From: Metabacillus arenae | GTDB taxonomy: Bacteria > Bacillota > Bacilli > Bacillales > Bacillaceae | Direction of reading: 5' to 3' | NCBI RefSeq assembly: GCF_014773385.1 | Contig: NZ_JACXAI010000029.1 | Span: 1-62,722 of the forward strand | DNA length: 62,722 bases | Shown here: positions 8,220 through 16,397 of the stretch, piece after piece | How positions within the stretch are numbered: the first letter of the stretch is position 1 | How the letters are laid out: the number at the start of each line of letters is the position of its first letter | Notes under the pieces: generated by a model | Database searches by the model: none | Told to the model about the DNA's origin: nothing | The model's input: only the letters and a program-made list of their open reading frames with translations | Program-made: the position numbers and the translations under genes

Positions 8220-8831
8220 ATGGCTGAGCGAGTAGAACTGGGAACGCGCGTATCCGAAGCCGATATCCGTCAGCTTCGAATAGGGCAGAAGGTCTACCTA
8301 ACTGGTACCTTTTTTACGGTGATGCGTCCCTGGCACTTCACACGGAGCCTAGAACTTCTGCGGAGGGGTGAGCCCCTGCCGATGGCTGTGAATGATTCTT
8401 TCTTAGGCCACTGCGGTGCAGTGTATCGGGAGCGAGCAGATGGTACTCTTAAAGTAACCGAGGTAGGCCCAACTACGAGTTCAAAATTCAACGAATTCAC
8501 GCCCGAGTTTATCAAGCTTTCGGGAATCCGCGGTGTAATAGGTAAGGGAGGCATGGACAAGGCTACCCAGGTGGCAATGCAGGAGCATGGTGCTGTCTAT
8601 CTCTCAATGATAGGGGGCTGCACGGCCACTTACACCTGCGGGGTGGAAGGAATTGTGCGAAAGTATTGGGAACAGCCGAACTGGACGGAGAACGTGTTGG
8701 AGTTGAAGGTCAGGAACTTCGGTCCTCTTTTCGTTGGAATCGACGCCAACGGGAACAGTGTTTACGAAGAGGCACGGGCACGGACCGAAGCGGCGATGCT
8801 TCAAATGAACAGGCGGTTGTTCCACCAGTAA
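8220..8831 (+). CDS. Class I fumarase / L-tartrate dehydratase family, beta subunit
   Basis: A 203-residue beta subunit (FumA C-terminal/TtdB type). Features include GQKVYLTGTFFTVM near the start, GHCGAVYR, the family-typical IGKGGMDKAT and a C-terminal VGIDANGNSVYEE. I start it at the ATG at 8220, which follows GGAGGAG and lies 4 nt after the alpha stop; the open frame continues upstream inside the alpha gene but without a better start. Together with alpha it should form the complete iron-sulfur hydro-lyase. It shares the high G+C of its two upstream neighbours. Confidence 0.9.
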   Translation: MAERVELGTRVSEADIRQLRIGQKVYLTGTFFTVMRPWHFTRSLELLRRGEPLPMAVNDSFLGHCGAVYRERADGTLKVTEVGPTTSSKFNEFTPEFIKLSGIRGVIGKGGMDKATQVAMQEHGAVYLSMIGGCTATYTCGVEGIVRKYWEQPNWTENVLELKVRNFGPLFVGIDANGNSVYEEARARTEAAMLQMNRRLFHQ

Positions 8832-8952
8832 CTGCTATTACACTTTACCCATCGAGAAGGGGTACGTACCCAACTGAAGGATTTAACGGCTTACAAAGGG
8901 ACCAATAACACAGCTCTATTTACAGGGAAAATATTAACGTTGAGGACCATAG

Positions 8953-9197
8953 TATGGAAGTTGAAATTTCAGATATGTATGATAATAAAAATTCAAGTTG
9001 GGTCTGACTCAATTTTATAATACGACGGATTGTCGATTACGCTGTCCCAATTGTGCCATAACACTTTTGGAAAAGCAGCGCAAACCAAGCGATCTGTCAT
9101 CTACAATGGCTCACATCCTTTTTAATGTGGGTTCATATTGTGATGGCTTAGCTTGGTTTTTTCGTTGTTTTGTATCCGGTTACAAGGCTGACAGATG
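8953..9197 (+). promoter_or_regulatory. Repeated leader element, copy 2 (candidate riboswitch/attenuator)
   Basis: Second copy, 5' of the NhaC-type gene. The body from 9023 has hairpin CGAC/GTCG, then stem CCAA..GTG / CAC..TTGG at 9047-9070 with loop CCATAA and two T-T oppositions. Next is the near-invariant segment up to ACAAT (about 9110), and the terminator stem from 9082 to TTTTTT at about 9155-9162 with apical CACAT/ATGTG. After the terminator a conserved stretch has TTGTA/TACAA and then GACAGATG (9190-9197). Over the 66-nt core it differs from copy 3 at only three positions. The candidate -10 is TGATAAT at 8980-8986. The start codon is 244 nt further downstream. Confidence 0.78.
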
Positions 9198-9440
9198 TGT
9201 CACAAGAAAATGAATTGATAGGATGATGTTATACAGTAACAGAGATCACCTGCCCGCTATAGTTATTCGACGGATCTTCAAAAATTGCCTTAGATGTTAT
9301 CATAATGTAATTATGAATAAAACCTACGTTTTTAGCACATTTTTGAGTTAATATGACAAAACAACAGCGGTATGAATTGTTTGAAAAAAAATGTCGTTTG
9401 AACATTGTTGATAGTGCTTTCAAAAAGGAGGAATATAAAA

Positions 9441-10895
9441 ATGAAAAGACCTATTTCAATGCTAGATGTAGTTGTATTTTTAATGGTTGCTTTTGCTATC
9501 ATTATAGGCGGGCTTGTCTACGTCAAAGCTCCTCCAGCCATCGTTCTTCTTACAGCGGGTGTCACGTTAATTATTATGGCTATTATGCGCGGAATTCAGT
9601 GGAAAGATATTGAAAAAGATATTTTCGATACAATGCAAAAAATATTACTTCCTGCTCTTATTTTATTGGCAGTCGGGATGCTCATCGGAGCATGGATGAT
9701 TTCTGGAACGATTCCACTGATCATAAATTATGGTTTGCTAGTCTTACAGCCATCGATTTTCCTTATTGCTGCGCTATTGATTTGTTCTATCACTTCCATA
9801 CTAACCGGAACAAGCTGGGGTACGATTGGGACAGTCGGAATTGCTTTAATGGGTGTTTCTACAGGCTTAGGTATTCCAACAGAATACACCGCAGCTGCGA
9901 TCATTACTGGGGCATTTTTCGGTGACAAATTGTCCCCATTATCCGACTCAACCATTATTGCTTCTGCATTAACCGAAGTAAATTTAATAGAACATATCAA
10001 GCATCTGCTATCCACCACCATGCCTGGCTATGTTATTTCAATCTTTCTATTTGTAATTCTCGGCTTTCAGTTAAATGAAAAGCAATATGAAACCGGCAAC
10101 GAAAGTGTAGTTCTTATTACAGGCACTCTACAGGATTCTTTTCATTTAAATCCTTTACTTTTATTACCACCGTTGCTTGTTTTGGTTCTGGTTTTTAAAC
10201 GTTCTTCGCCTTTACCAGTGTTTATGTTGGGTATTATTACTGCCTGTGTGTTAGCAGTAGCAGTTCAAGGGAGCAGCTTAGCAGACATTGCCAAGACATT
10301 AAGTGATGGATATGTTGGGACAACCGGTGTAGAAATAGTTGATTCCATGCTTTCGCAAGGCGGATTACAAAGCATGTTCAGTACTGTAATGATATTTTTC
10401 GCTTCTTCTATTCTGGCAGCCCCTTTAAAAACGACAGGCATTTTACAACTTATGATTGATACGATTTTGAAAAAGGTGAAATCTTCCAAAGCAATGATGA
10501 CTTGTTCACTGTTTTTACACGGAGGGTTTTATTGCGTAACTGGGAACTTTTCCAGCTCTTATGCAGTCATGGGACCAATTTTAAGTCCGCTCTACGACAA
10601 ATATGGATTACACCGCAAAAACTTATCTAGATCGTTGGAAGACACGGGAACCGCTATAGGTCCTGGTATTCCTTGGGGGATCTCCGCTGTTTTCATTATG
10701 AATACATTAAATGTCTCGGTTTCCCAATATATTTTGATCACCCCTATTATTTATACTGGTGTTATATTTGCATTGATTTACATTTATACTGGTTTTTCAA
10801 TTGCCAGGAACAATACCGTACCGATCGAAGCATTGCCCTTGAAGTCTGGATCTTCTGATCGTCAGGAACATTCTAAATCTGTGGACTCGCTATAG
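9441..10895 (+). CDS. NhaC-family Na+/H+ (or organic-acid) antiporter
   Basis: A 484-residue polytopic membrane protein of the NhaC antiporter family. Typical segments include GTSWGTIGTVGIALMG, a FFGDKLSPLSDST signature near residue 165 and GTAIGPGIPWG in the C-terminal third. About 11-12 hydrophobic segments are visible. I start it at the ATG at 9441, right after AAGGAGGAATATAAAA; the frame is open 12 codons further up without a ribosome site. The family includes both Na+/H+ antiporters and malate/lactate exchangers, so in this catabolic setting an organic-acid exchanger is possible. It is monocistronic, behind leader copy 2. Confidence 0.88.
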   Translation: MKRPISMLDVVVFLMVAFAIIIGGLVYVKAPPAIVLLTAGVTLIIMAIMRGIQWKDIEKDIFDTMQKILLPALILLAVGMLIGAWMISGTIPLIINYGLLVLQPSIFLIAALLICSITSILTGTSWGTIGTVGIALMGVSTGLGIPTEYTAAAIITGAFFGDKLSPLSDSTIIASALTEVNLIEHIKHLLSTTMPGYVISIFLFVILGFQLNEKQYETGNESVVLITGTLQDSFHLNPLLLLPPLLVLVLVFKRSSPLPVFMLGIITACVLAVAVQGSSLADIAKTLSDGYVGTTGVEIVDSMLSQGGLQSMFSTVMIFFASSILAAPLKTTGILQLMIDTILKKVKSSKAMMTCSLFLHGGFYCVTGNFSSSYAVMGPILSPLYDKYGLHRKNLSRSLEDTGTAIGPGIPWGISAVFIMNTLNVSVSQYILITPIIYTGVIFALIYIYTGFSIARNNTVPIEALPLKSGSSDRQEHSKSVDSL

Positions 10896-11003
10896 TTTTC
10901 AGTATTGAGGGAAATCTTTTAAGAAAATCAGCTTTTTTATTCCGAAAATGTATTCCCTTAGATTTATCAAAATGTTGGCAATTCCCATAATCTTTTAAAT
11001 ATA

Positions 11004-11249
11004 CTTGCAATTACCTGATAATGTCTGATAATATAGGACACAAGTTAGTATATTTAAAAATCGGATATTATACGACGGGTTGTCAATTACGTTGTCCCTA
11101 TTGTGCCATAACACTTTTGGGAAAGCAGCGCAAACCAAGCGATCTGTCATCTACAATAGCTTACACCTACTATTTCAGGTGAATCTATATTGTGATGGCG
11201 TCGGTTGGTTTTTTTGTTGTTTCGTATCCGGTTACAATTCCGACAGATG
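11004..11249 (+). promoter_or_regulatory. Repeated leader element, copy 3 (candidate riboswitch/attenuator)
   Basis: Third copy, ending about 25 nt before the amidohydrolase start. Candidate promoter: TTGCAA at 11005-11010 and TGATAATAT at 11026-11034. The body from 11073 has hairpin GAC/GTC, then stem CCC..GTG / CAC..GGG at 11096-11121 with loop CCATAA. The terminator stem runs from 11132 to a run of seven T ending at 11215, with apical CACCT/AGGTG replacing the CACAT/ATGTG of copy 2. GACAGATG follows at 11242-11249. The changed but still paired apical stem and the shared T-run argue for selected RNA structure rather than a mobile repeat. Confidence 0.78.
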
Positions 11250-11274
11250 AATTACAAGAAAGCGAGATGATACG

Positions 11275-12174
11275 ATGTACACCGAGTTACTTGAAGGAGC
11301 CTATGATCTACATGTACACTTGGGTCCCGACGTTAGTGAAAGGAAGCTAGACGACTTGGAGATGGCCGAGCGGATTCAAAAAATAGGAATGAAAGGATTC
11401 GGGATTAAGTCCCATTATTTCTGCACTGCGGCAAGAGCAAAATTAGTCAAAAAGATATATCCTAACCTAAATCCGGTCGGAGCCATCACCTTAAATCAGT
11501 TAGTAGGGGGTGTTAGCCCTTTAGCTGTAGAAATGGCCGCACGTGATGGAGCTAAACTTGTTTGGATGCCTACGTTTGATGCGAAAAATGAACAAGAATT
11601 CTTTCTTAAAAAGGATAAATATGACAAATTGCCATACTGGGCTCAATTGCAGTTTGAATTAAAAGAACAGGGTATTACTCAACCTCATTCTAGCATTTCT
11701 ATATTGGATGAAAATGGGAAATTGAAAAAAGAGTCATTGGATGTCCTAGACCTCATTTCTAAACATCAACTCATCCTAGCTACAGGTCACTTAAGCAAAC
11801 GAGAGATCTTTGCTTTAGTTACTGCTGCTCGAGATAAAAATGTGAAGAAAATCATTATAACTCATCCTACTTTTTCCTCTGTTGGTCTATCAAAAGAAGA
11901 ACAAAAAGAACTTGCTGAATTAGGAGCCTATTTGGAACACTGCTTTGCGCTAGTGAAACCGAGATTTGGTATAGATTGGGATGAACTATACGAGCAAATC
12001 AGATATGTAGGTCCAGACCACTGTATTCTATCAACAGACACCGGGCAGCCTTACAATCCATATCCTGATGAAGGTTTACAAACATTTGTCAGCAATTTAT
12101 TAAACAATGGGTTTACGAAGGAACAAATTAAACGGATGAGCGTTGAAAACACTACATTATTAGTGGAAGGATGA
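11275..12174 (+). CDS. Amidohydrolase-type metal-dependent hydrolase (DUF6282-like)
   Basis: A 299-residue protein with the TIM-barrel metallohydrolase pattern: metal-binding HVH at residues 13-15 (DLHVHLGPD), His172 in ATGHLS, His197 in THPTF and Asp255 in STDTG. It looks like the DUF6282 amidohydrolase-superfamily group. The likely chemistry is hydrolysis of a cyclic amide, lactone or decarboxylation; the substrate is unknown. It is the first gene behind leader copy 3 and is followed by FAH-family and flavin reductase-like genes. The ribosome site is weak (AAGCGAG about 7 nt before the ATG), unlike most genes here. Confidence 0.8.
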   Translation: MYTELLEGAYDLHVHLGPDVSERKLDDLEMAERIQKIGMKGFGIKSHYFCTAARAKLVKKIYPNLNPVGAITLNQLVGGVSPLAVEMAARDGAKLVWMPTFDAKNEQEFFLKKDKYDKLPYWAQLQFELKEQGITQPHSSISILDENGKLKKESLDVLDLISKHQLILATGHLSKREIFALVTAARDKNVKKIIITHPTFSSVGLSKEEQKELAELGAYLEHCFALVKPRFGIDWDELYEQIRYVGPDHCILSTDTGQPYNPYPDEGLQTFVSNLLNNGFTKEQIKRMSVENTTLLVEG

Positions 12175-12244
12175 CTTTCATTGACCAGAAAGTTCTAGCT
12201 TAAATGAAAAAGCGCGCTATATGATGCTAGACGAATTGAAAATG

Positions 12245-12293
12245 ATAGAATTTTTAAAACAGTCTGATTGTAACGTATCAATTCTATTTTTTT
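12245..12293 (+). terminator. Possible weak terminator between amidohydrolase and FAH genes
   Basis: ATAGAATT (12245-12252) pairs with AATTCTAT (12280-12287), followed by a run of T. The loop is large (27 nt), so efficiency is doubtful; it may allow partial read-through into the next gene. Confidence 0.4.
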
Positions 12294-12339
12294 ATTTTAA
12301 ATTTTCATACTTTGATTATAATTAAGGAGGAGATTGTTC

Positions 12340-13302
12340 ATGAAATTAGCTAGTTTTATAGTCGACAACCGTAAGACCATTGGTTTTGCACTTGAAGATG
12401 GAAAAGTTGTGAAACTTACAGATGCCTTTGAGGCGGCAGGTTTAAATCAAACAGATGCCCCTGATTGCATGCTTACCCTGATTGAAGCTGGATCGTCTTT
12501 ACAATCTAGCATTGACAGCGCCGCTAAAGCCGCAGCAGAGAGTAATGTGAAGCGGTATTTAAAAGATGAGGTCTCATGGCTGCAACCTGTGCTGCGACCT
12601 TCGAAAATCGTTGCGGTAGCTTGTAACAATAAAGCAATTACCAATAGAGCTAAATTCTATACAGATAATCCTATGTTCTTCAACAAAGCCCCGTCTTCTC
12701 TCATCGGTCACGAGCAGCCGATCGAAATTAGACCTGATTATGGCCTTACCCATCCTGAAGCCGAATTAGCCGTCGTTATCGGCCGTCGTTGTAAGTCCCT
12801 CTCCCTAGAGGAGGCCATGGGTGCGGTATTTGGCTACACGATTATGAATGATATCACCTCAGTAACACTAAAAAGCGATGACACGATTGTCTTCCCTAAT
12901 CCCGGTGTTACTCCACCGCCACCAGGCTGGGAGCATGGAGAAAAACACCTTACTTACCACGCTAGATCCAAGAGTACAGACACCTTCGGACCGTGTGGAC
13001 CATGGATTGTAACGAAAGACGAGATCCCTAATCCTGACGCTTTATCCGTAAAAGTGTATATGGGCGATGAATTGTGCACAGAGGACAACACGGGAAATCT
13101 TAATTACTCGGTAGCACGCGTTCTTCACCACCTTACCAAATATATGACGCTTGAGGCGGGTGACATCGTTCACATAGGAACAGCCTCAAAAGGGAAGTAC
13201 CAGCTACGTGAACTAGACTTCCAGAAATGGGATGGTCCTTGTTCTATTGAAATTGAAGGAATTGGGCGATTAAGCAATCCGATTAAAAGAATTGAAATCT
13301 AA
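12340..13302 (+). CDS. Fumarylacetoacetate hydrolase (FAH) family protein
   Basis: A 320-residue member of the FAH superfamily, which includes hydrolases, hydratases and decarboxylases acting on 2-oxo acids from aromatic or sugar-acid breakdown. The metal-binding pattern is visible in HPEAELAVVIG and the following GYTIMNDIT, and the C-terminus has AGDIVHIGTASKG. The ATG at 12340 sits 8 nt after AAGGAGGAG; the frame also contains a TTG two codons upstream, less well placed. Probably cotranscribed with the amidohydrolase before it and the flavin reductase-like gene after it, as three steps of one pathway. Confidence 0.88.
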   Translation: MKLASFIVDNRKTIGFALEDGKVVKLTDAFEAAGLNQTDAPDCMLTLIEAGSSLQSSIDSAAKAAAESNVKRYLKDEVSWLQPVLRPSKIVAVACNNKAITNRAKFYTDNPMFFNKAPSSLIGHEQPIEIRPDYGLTHPEAELAVVIGRRCKSLSLEEAMGAVFGYTIMNDITSVTLKSDDTIVFPNPGVTPPPPGWEHGEKHLTYHARSKSTDTFGPCGPWIVTKDEIPNPDALSVKVYMGDELCTEDNTGNLNYSVARVLHHLTKYMTLEAGDIVHIGTASKGKYQLRELDFQKWDGPCSIEIEGIGRLSNPIKRIEI

Positions 13303-13437
13303 AGATTTTTTTTTACAATGAAGAGAAAATGTTACCATTTTTTAACAGACTCTCTTTATATCGATCTCTACCTTATAAATCATCGAAACGGATTTTCAAA
13401 TTGATCAAGAAAAGCTCAAACTAAGGAGTGGTTTTAT

Positions 13438-14037
13438 TTGATTTTTGAGCAACATGAATTAAATAAAAAGGAAGTTTATAAGTTACTAAGCGGTTCTGTT
13501 GTACCAAGACCGATTGCATGGGTATCTACAGTCGATAAGCAAGGTACACAAAATCTTGCCCCATTTAGTTTTTTTACGGTGGCATCATGGAACCCTCCTA
13601 CTCTATGCTTTTCCGTTGGTCCAGGGGCGAGTGAAACCCGCACCACACTAAAGGATACTTTAGTTAACATCATAGAGACAGGTGAGTTTGTTATTAACAT
13701 TGTATCTTTTCCTCTAGCCAATCAAATGCACGAGAGTAGTATGAATTTTCTTCCGAAAGTGGATGAGTTTGATGCAGTGGGAGTTACACCAGCAGACAGT
13801 AATATTGTTCGTGCACCAAGAGTTCTTGAATCACCTATTAATATGGAATGTAAATTAGATCGAATTATTGAAGTTGGAACTAATCATCTAGTTCTAGGCA
13901 GATTGGTTTGCTACCATATTAAGGACGATGTTTATATAGAGAACTATAAAGTGAATACTGAAAAGTTACAACCGATCGGTCGACTGGGCGGAAATTATGC
14001 TTTAATCAATGATTTTTTTGAATTGACAAAACCTTGA
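13438..14037 (+). CDS. Flavin reductase-like (FMN-binding split barrel) protein
   Basis: A 199-residue protein of the flavin reductase-like/FMN-binding split-barrel family: SGSVVPRPIAWVSTVD, NLAPFSFFTVASWNPP and SVGPG near the N-terminus are the family signature (the F/W-rich FMN pocket). Members reduce flavin for a partner monooxygenase or act as oxidoreductases. TTG at 13438 is the start, with AAGGAGTG about 7 nt upstream. It is last in the amidohydrolase-FAH set. No partner monooxygenase is visible in the window, so its electron acceptor is unknown. Confidence 0.85.
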   Translation: MIFEQHELNKKEVYKLLSGSVVPRPIAWVSTVDKQGTQNLAPFSFFTVASWNPPTLCFSVGPGASETRTTLKDTLVNIIETGEFVINIVSFPLANQMHESSMNFLPKVDEFDAVGVTPADSNIVRAPRVLESPINMECKLDRIIEVGTNHLVLGRLVCYHIKDDVYIENYKVNTEKLQPIGRLGGNYALINDFFELTKP

Positions 14038-14396
14038 TATAACCGAAGAAGGGTTTTACAGAATTTAAAACTCGGAGTCTTCTGCGAAATCTACAGTGAG
14101 CTCACGATTGTGGTTAACGGTCTTTCTAAATCACAATCGATGACCGGATGGATAATAGAGTTTATGTTCGCTCCTGTCACCTTACAAAGCATATGTTGAA
14201 AGTGCATCATATATTGTGACCTGTGCATCTTATGTTTCTCAGTATGCTGCACTAGTAGCTTAAAAGAACGTAATCGCCCGTGCTCTATGAAAGAACAATT
14301 CGTGAAAAGAAGAGATTATGTTATTACACCCTCATCAAAATATTGCACGCAATTGTGACAAAGGTGGGAATTTCCCATACAAAAAATGTTCTAAAT

Positions 14397-14427
14397 AAAA
14401 AAAGGTAAGCACAGGCTTACCTTTTTT
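14397..14427. terminator. Bidirectional intrinsic terminator
   Basis: AAAAAAAGGTAAGC (14397-14410), loop ACAG, GCTTACCTTTTTT (14415-14427): a perfect GGTAAGC/GCTTACC stem with A-run and T-run on either side. It serves the convergent catabolic operon (plus) and acyltransferase gene (minus). Confidence 0.9.
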
Positions 14428-14439
14428 ATATTCAATCCC

Positions 14440-15564
14440 TTACGCAGGTTGTTTCTTCTGCTGTACTCCCTCTCCTGCTTCATGAGGTTTTGTTGATTTC
14501 TTAATTTTTGGTACAGGAATAACAAAGCCGCTAAGCGGAATAAACGAAAATAGCCCGATAAATATAACAGCAATCAACATAACGGCTACAAACATCAATG
14601 GAATATAGTTCATGTTCCAATATTGTTCAGGTAAATGCCGGGCAAACAAGTACAAGATAAGCGGGTGAATTAGATAAATCCCCATTGAATATTGTCCGAT
14701 CAATGTTAATGGCTTTTTAATAAAATTTGATTTAGCTAAAAGCGGGTAAATTCCAATTGTAGCAATACAAAGCAATGGTATATTTACCAAGTTGGAAAGT
14801 CTCCGATTGGAAACTGCTCCTTCTAAAGTGTACTCAACAACAGCGCCTGCTGTAATGATTAGTGCGAGAATAAGCATTTTCCAAGGACGTTTCGTTGCAA
14901 AGCTAAGAATTTCATCCCAAAAGTAGGCAAGAAGGCCTCCAAACGCAAAATAAAAAATCCATATCGGCATAAACGATTTACTTGCAAGGAATTCTCCCCA
15001 CTCCCCTTCAAGACCAGGGTTAAAGCCATAAAGGTTATAACTAATAAGCAGGGAAATGAACGTAAACACGAGCATAAGCGTTTGTGTTCGGAAAAGCTTT
15101 TGCAGAAACGGAAAAATCACATAAAACTGCACTACTATAGCAACAAAATATAAGTGATAAAATGAATCTCCCATTAAGATTTTTTTTATTTCAGCCCAAG
15201 GCTCTCCTATAGCTTGATTGTTATAATAGTATAAAAGATAACGATAAATTAAGCTCCACGCAAGAAAAGGAATAAGAATCTTAGAAAGTCTAGACGTAAA
15301 AAAACGGCCAAGCTTGAAGCCCTTTCTCTTCACTTGGTAAAAAAGAAGAAACCCGCTGATAACAGCAAAAATCGGTGTGCCAAATCGGCCAACTTGATTC
15401 AAGAAATAAGAAAAATCACTCCACGTCTCATCATTCATGCCATAATTAGTGGCAGAGACATGAACCGCGACAACCGCAAGACAAGCAAAAGCACGTAAAA
15501 AATGAATCTCAAAAATATATTTCTTACTATTTTTGCTGGATTGATTAGCAGATTCAGCAGACAT
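14440..15564 (-). CDS. Acyltransferase-3 family membrane protein
   Basis: A 374-residue polytopic membrane protein of the acyltransferase-3 (OafA/YrhL/IcaC-like) family. The N-terminal motif FEIHFLRAFACLAVVAVHV gives the conserved Arg and His of the first helix, and GTPIFAVISGFLL is the second family motif. About ten hydrophobic segments follow, with a charged C-terminal tail. Members move acyl groups onto extracellular sugars or polymers. The ATG follows AGGAGGAAAAC. Single gene ending at the shared terminator; acceptor unknown. Confidence 0.86.
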   Translation of the reverse strand: MSAESANQSSKNSKKYIFEIHFLRAFACLAVVAVHVSATNYGMNDETWSDFSYFLNQVGRFGTPIFAVISGFLLFYQVKRKGFKLGRFFTSRLSKILIPFLAWSLIYRYLLYYYNNQAIGEPWAEIKKILMGDSFYHLYFVAIVVQFYVIFPFLQKLFRTQTLMLVFTFISLLISYNLYGFNPGLEGEWGEFLASKSFMPIWIFYFAFGGLLAYFWDEILSFATKRPWKMLILALIITAGAVVEYTLEGAVSNRRLSNLVNIPLLCIATIGIYPLLAKSNFIKKPLTLIGQYSMGIYLIHPLILYLFARHLPEQYWNMNYIPLMFVAVMLIAVIFIGLFSFIPLSGFVIPVPKIKKSTKPHEAGEGVQQKKQPA

Positions 15565-16397
15565 TCATGTTTTCCTCCTTATTCATCAAAATTCATCCTT
15601 ATTTTAATTCGAAACTGAATGATGATGTTGCCTTTTTTGAAAGAGTGGTCTTTTGTCTTGGTTATTAAATAAGGACGATTGACGGAGAAAAAGATTGTTG
15701 TAAACGCTATCTCCCATGAATGGCTGTCTATGGTTATTTTCCTAGTATTTCTTCAATTTTGAAACTTGGTTGGAAGGTCATCCATTTATCCAGATCTTTC
15801 ATATACTGCCAATTGTTTTTCTACTCATCTGAAGCTGAAGACTCAAGTATATAAAAAAGACCGCTAAATTATTCGCTCCATATTTACCTTCGAGAGGAAA
15901 AATAGGAGCCGAAAGTATGAATAAAACAAAAGCACAGAACGCCATGTCCAACTTAAGACTATCCTATTAAAAATCATTAACCTTTTTTTGCAAAATTGTT
16001 TATGACCTCAGACCCAATGGCACTCAAAAAGATTATGGCCGCTTTTTTTAGTTTGTTAACACTTTAAAAAAAGTACACTTTTTAAAATAAAACACGTCCT
16101 CTCTACAAGAGTTAGTGTTATTTCCCCATATATTTCATGGAAACACTGCCTTTTGCACATTAAAGATCCCTTTGAATTTAAAAGCAAGTTTCTAAAAGAT
16201 CATTGCCTTTGAACAATAAAAACAGTTATATAAAGGCAATCGGTGATTCTCCAATTTCTTCAAATCTCACATCCCACCTCTCACCACTGTAAGAGAGACA
16301 CGTTCGTTAGTATTAAACTATGTTGACTAAGTTTAAGAAAACAGTCCTATTAAAAGAGGAACCGATTTTAAATAACGGTTCCTCAAGTTAGTTTATG
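15565..16397. other. Intergenic stretch without a recognisable gene
   Basis: AT-rich, no ORF with a ribosome site on either strand, and no RNA gene or repeat I could identify. It separates two minus-strand genes, so it should hold the promoter of the acyltransferase gene near its left end. Confidence 0.5.

Noticed and set aside
9229-9423. 64-codon minus-strand frame before the NhaC gene
   Set aside because: Vaguely like the end of a glyoxalase-type protein, but too short and lacking a ribosome site. At most a relic.
5993-11249. T-box leader or known riboswitch class for the repeated leader
   Set aside because: No AGGGTGGAACCGCG-like T-box sequence, no specifier loop, and none of the classical core motifs I know.
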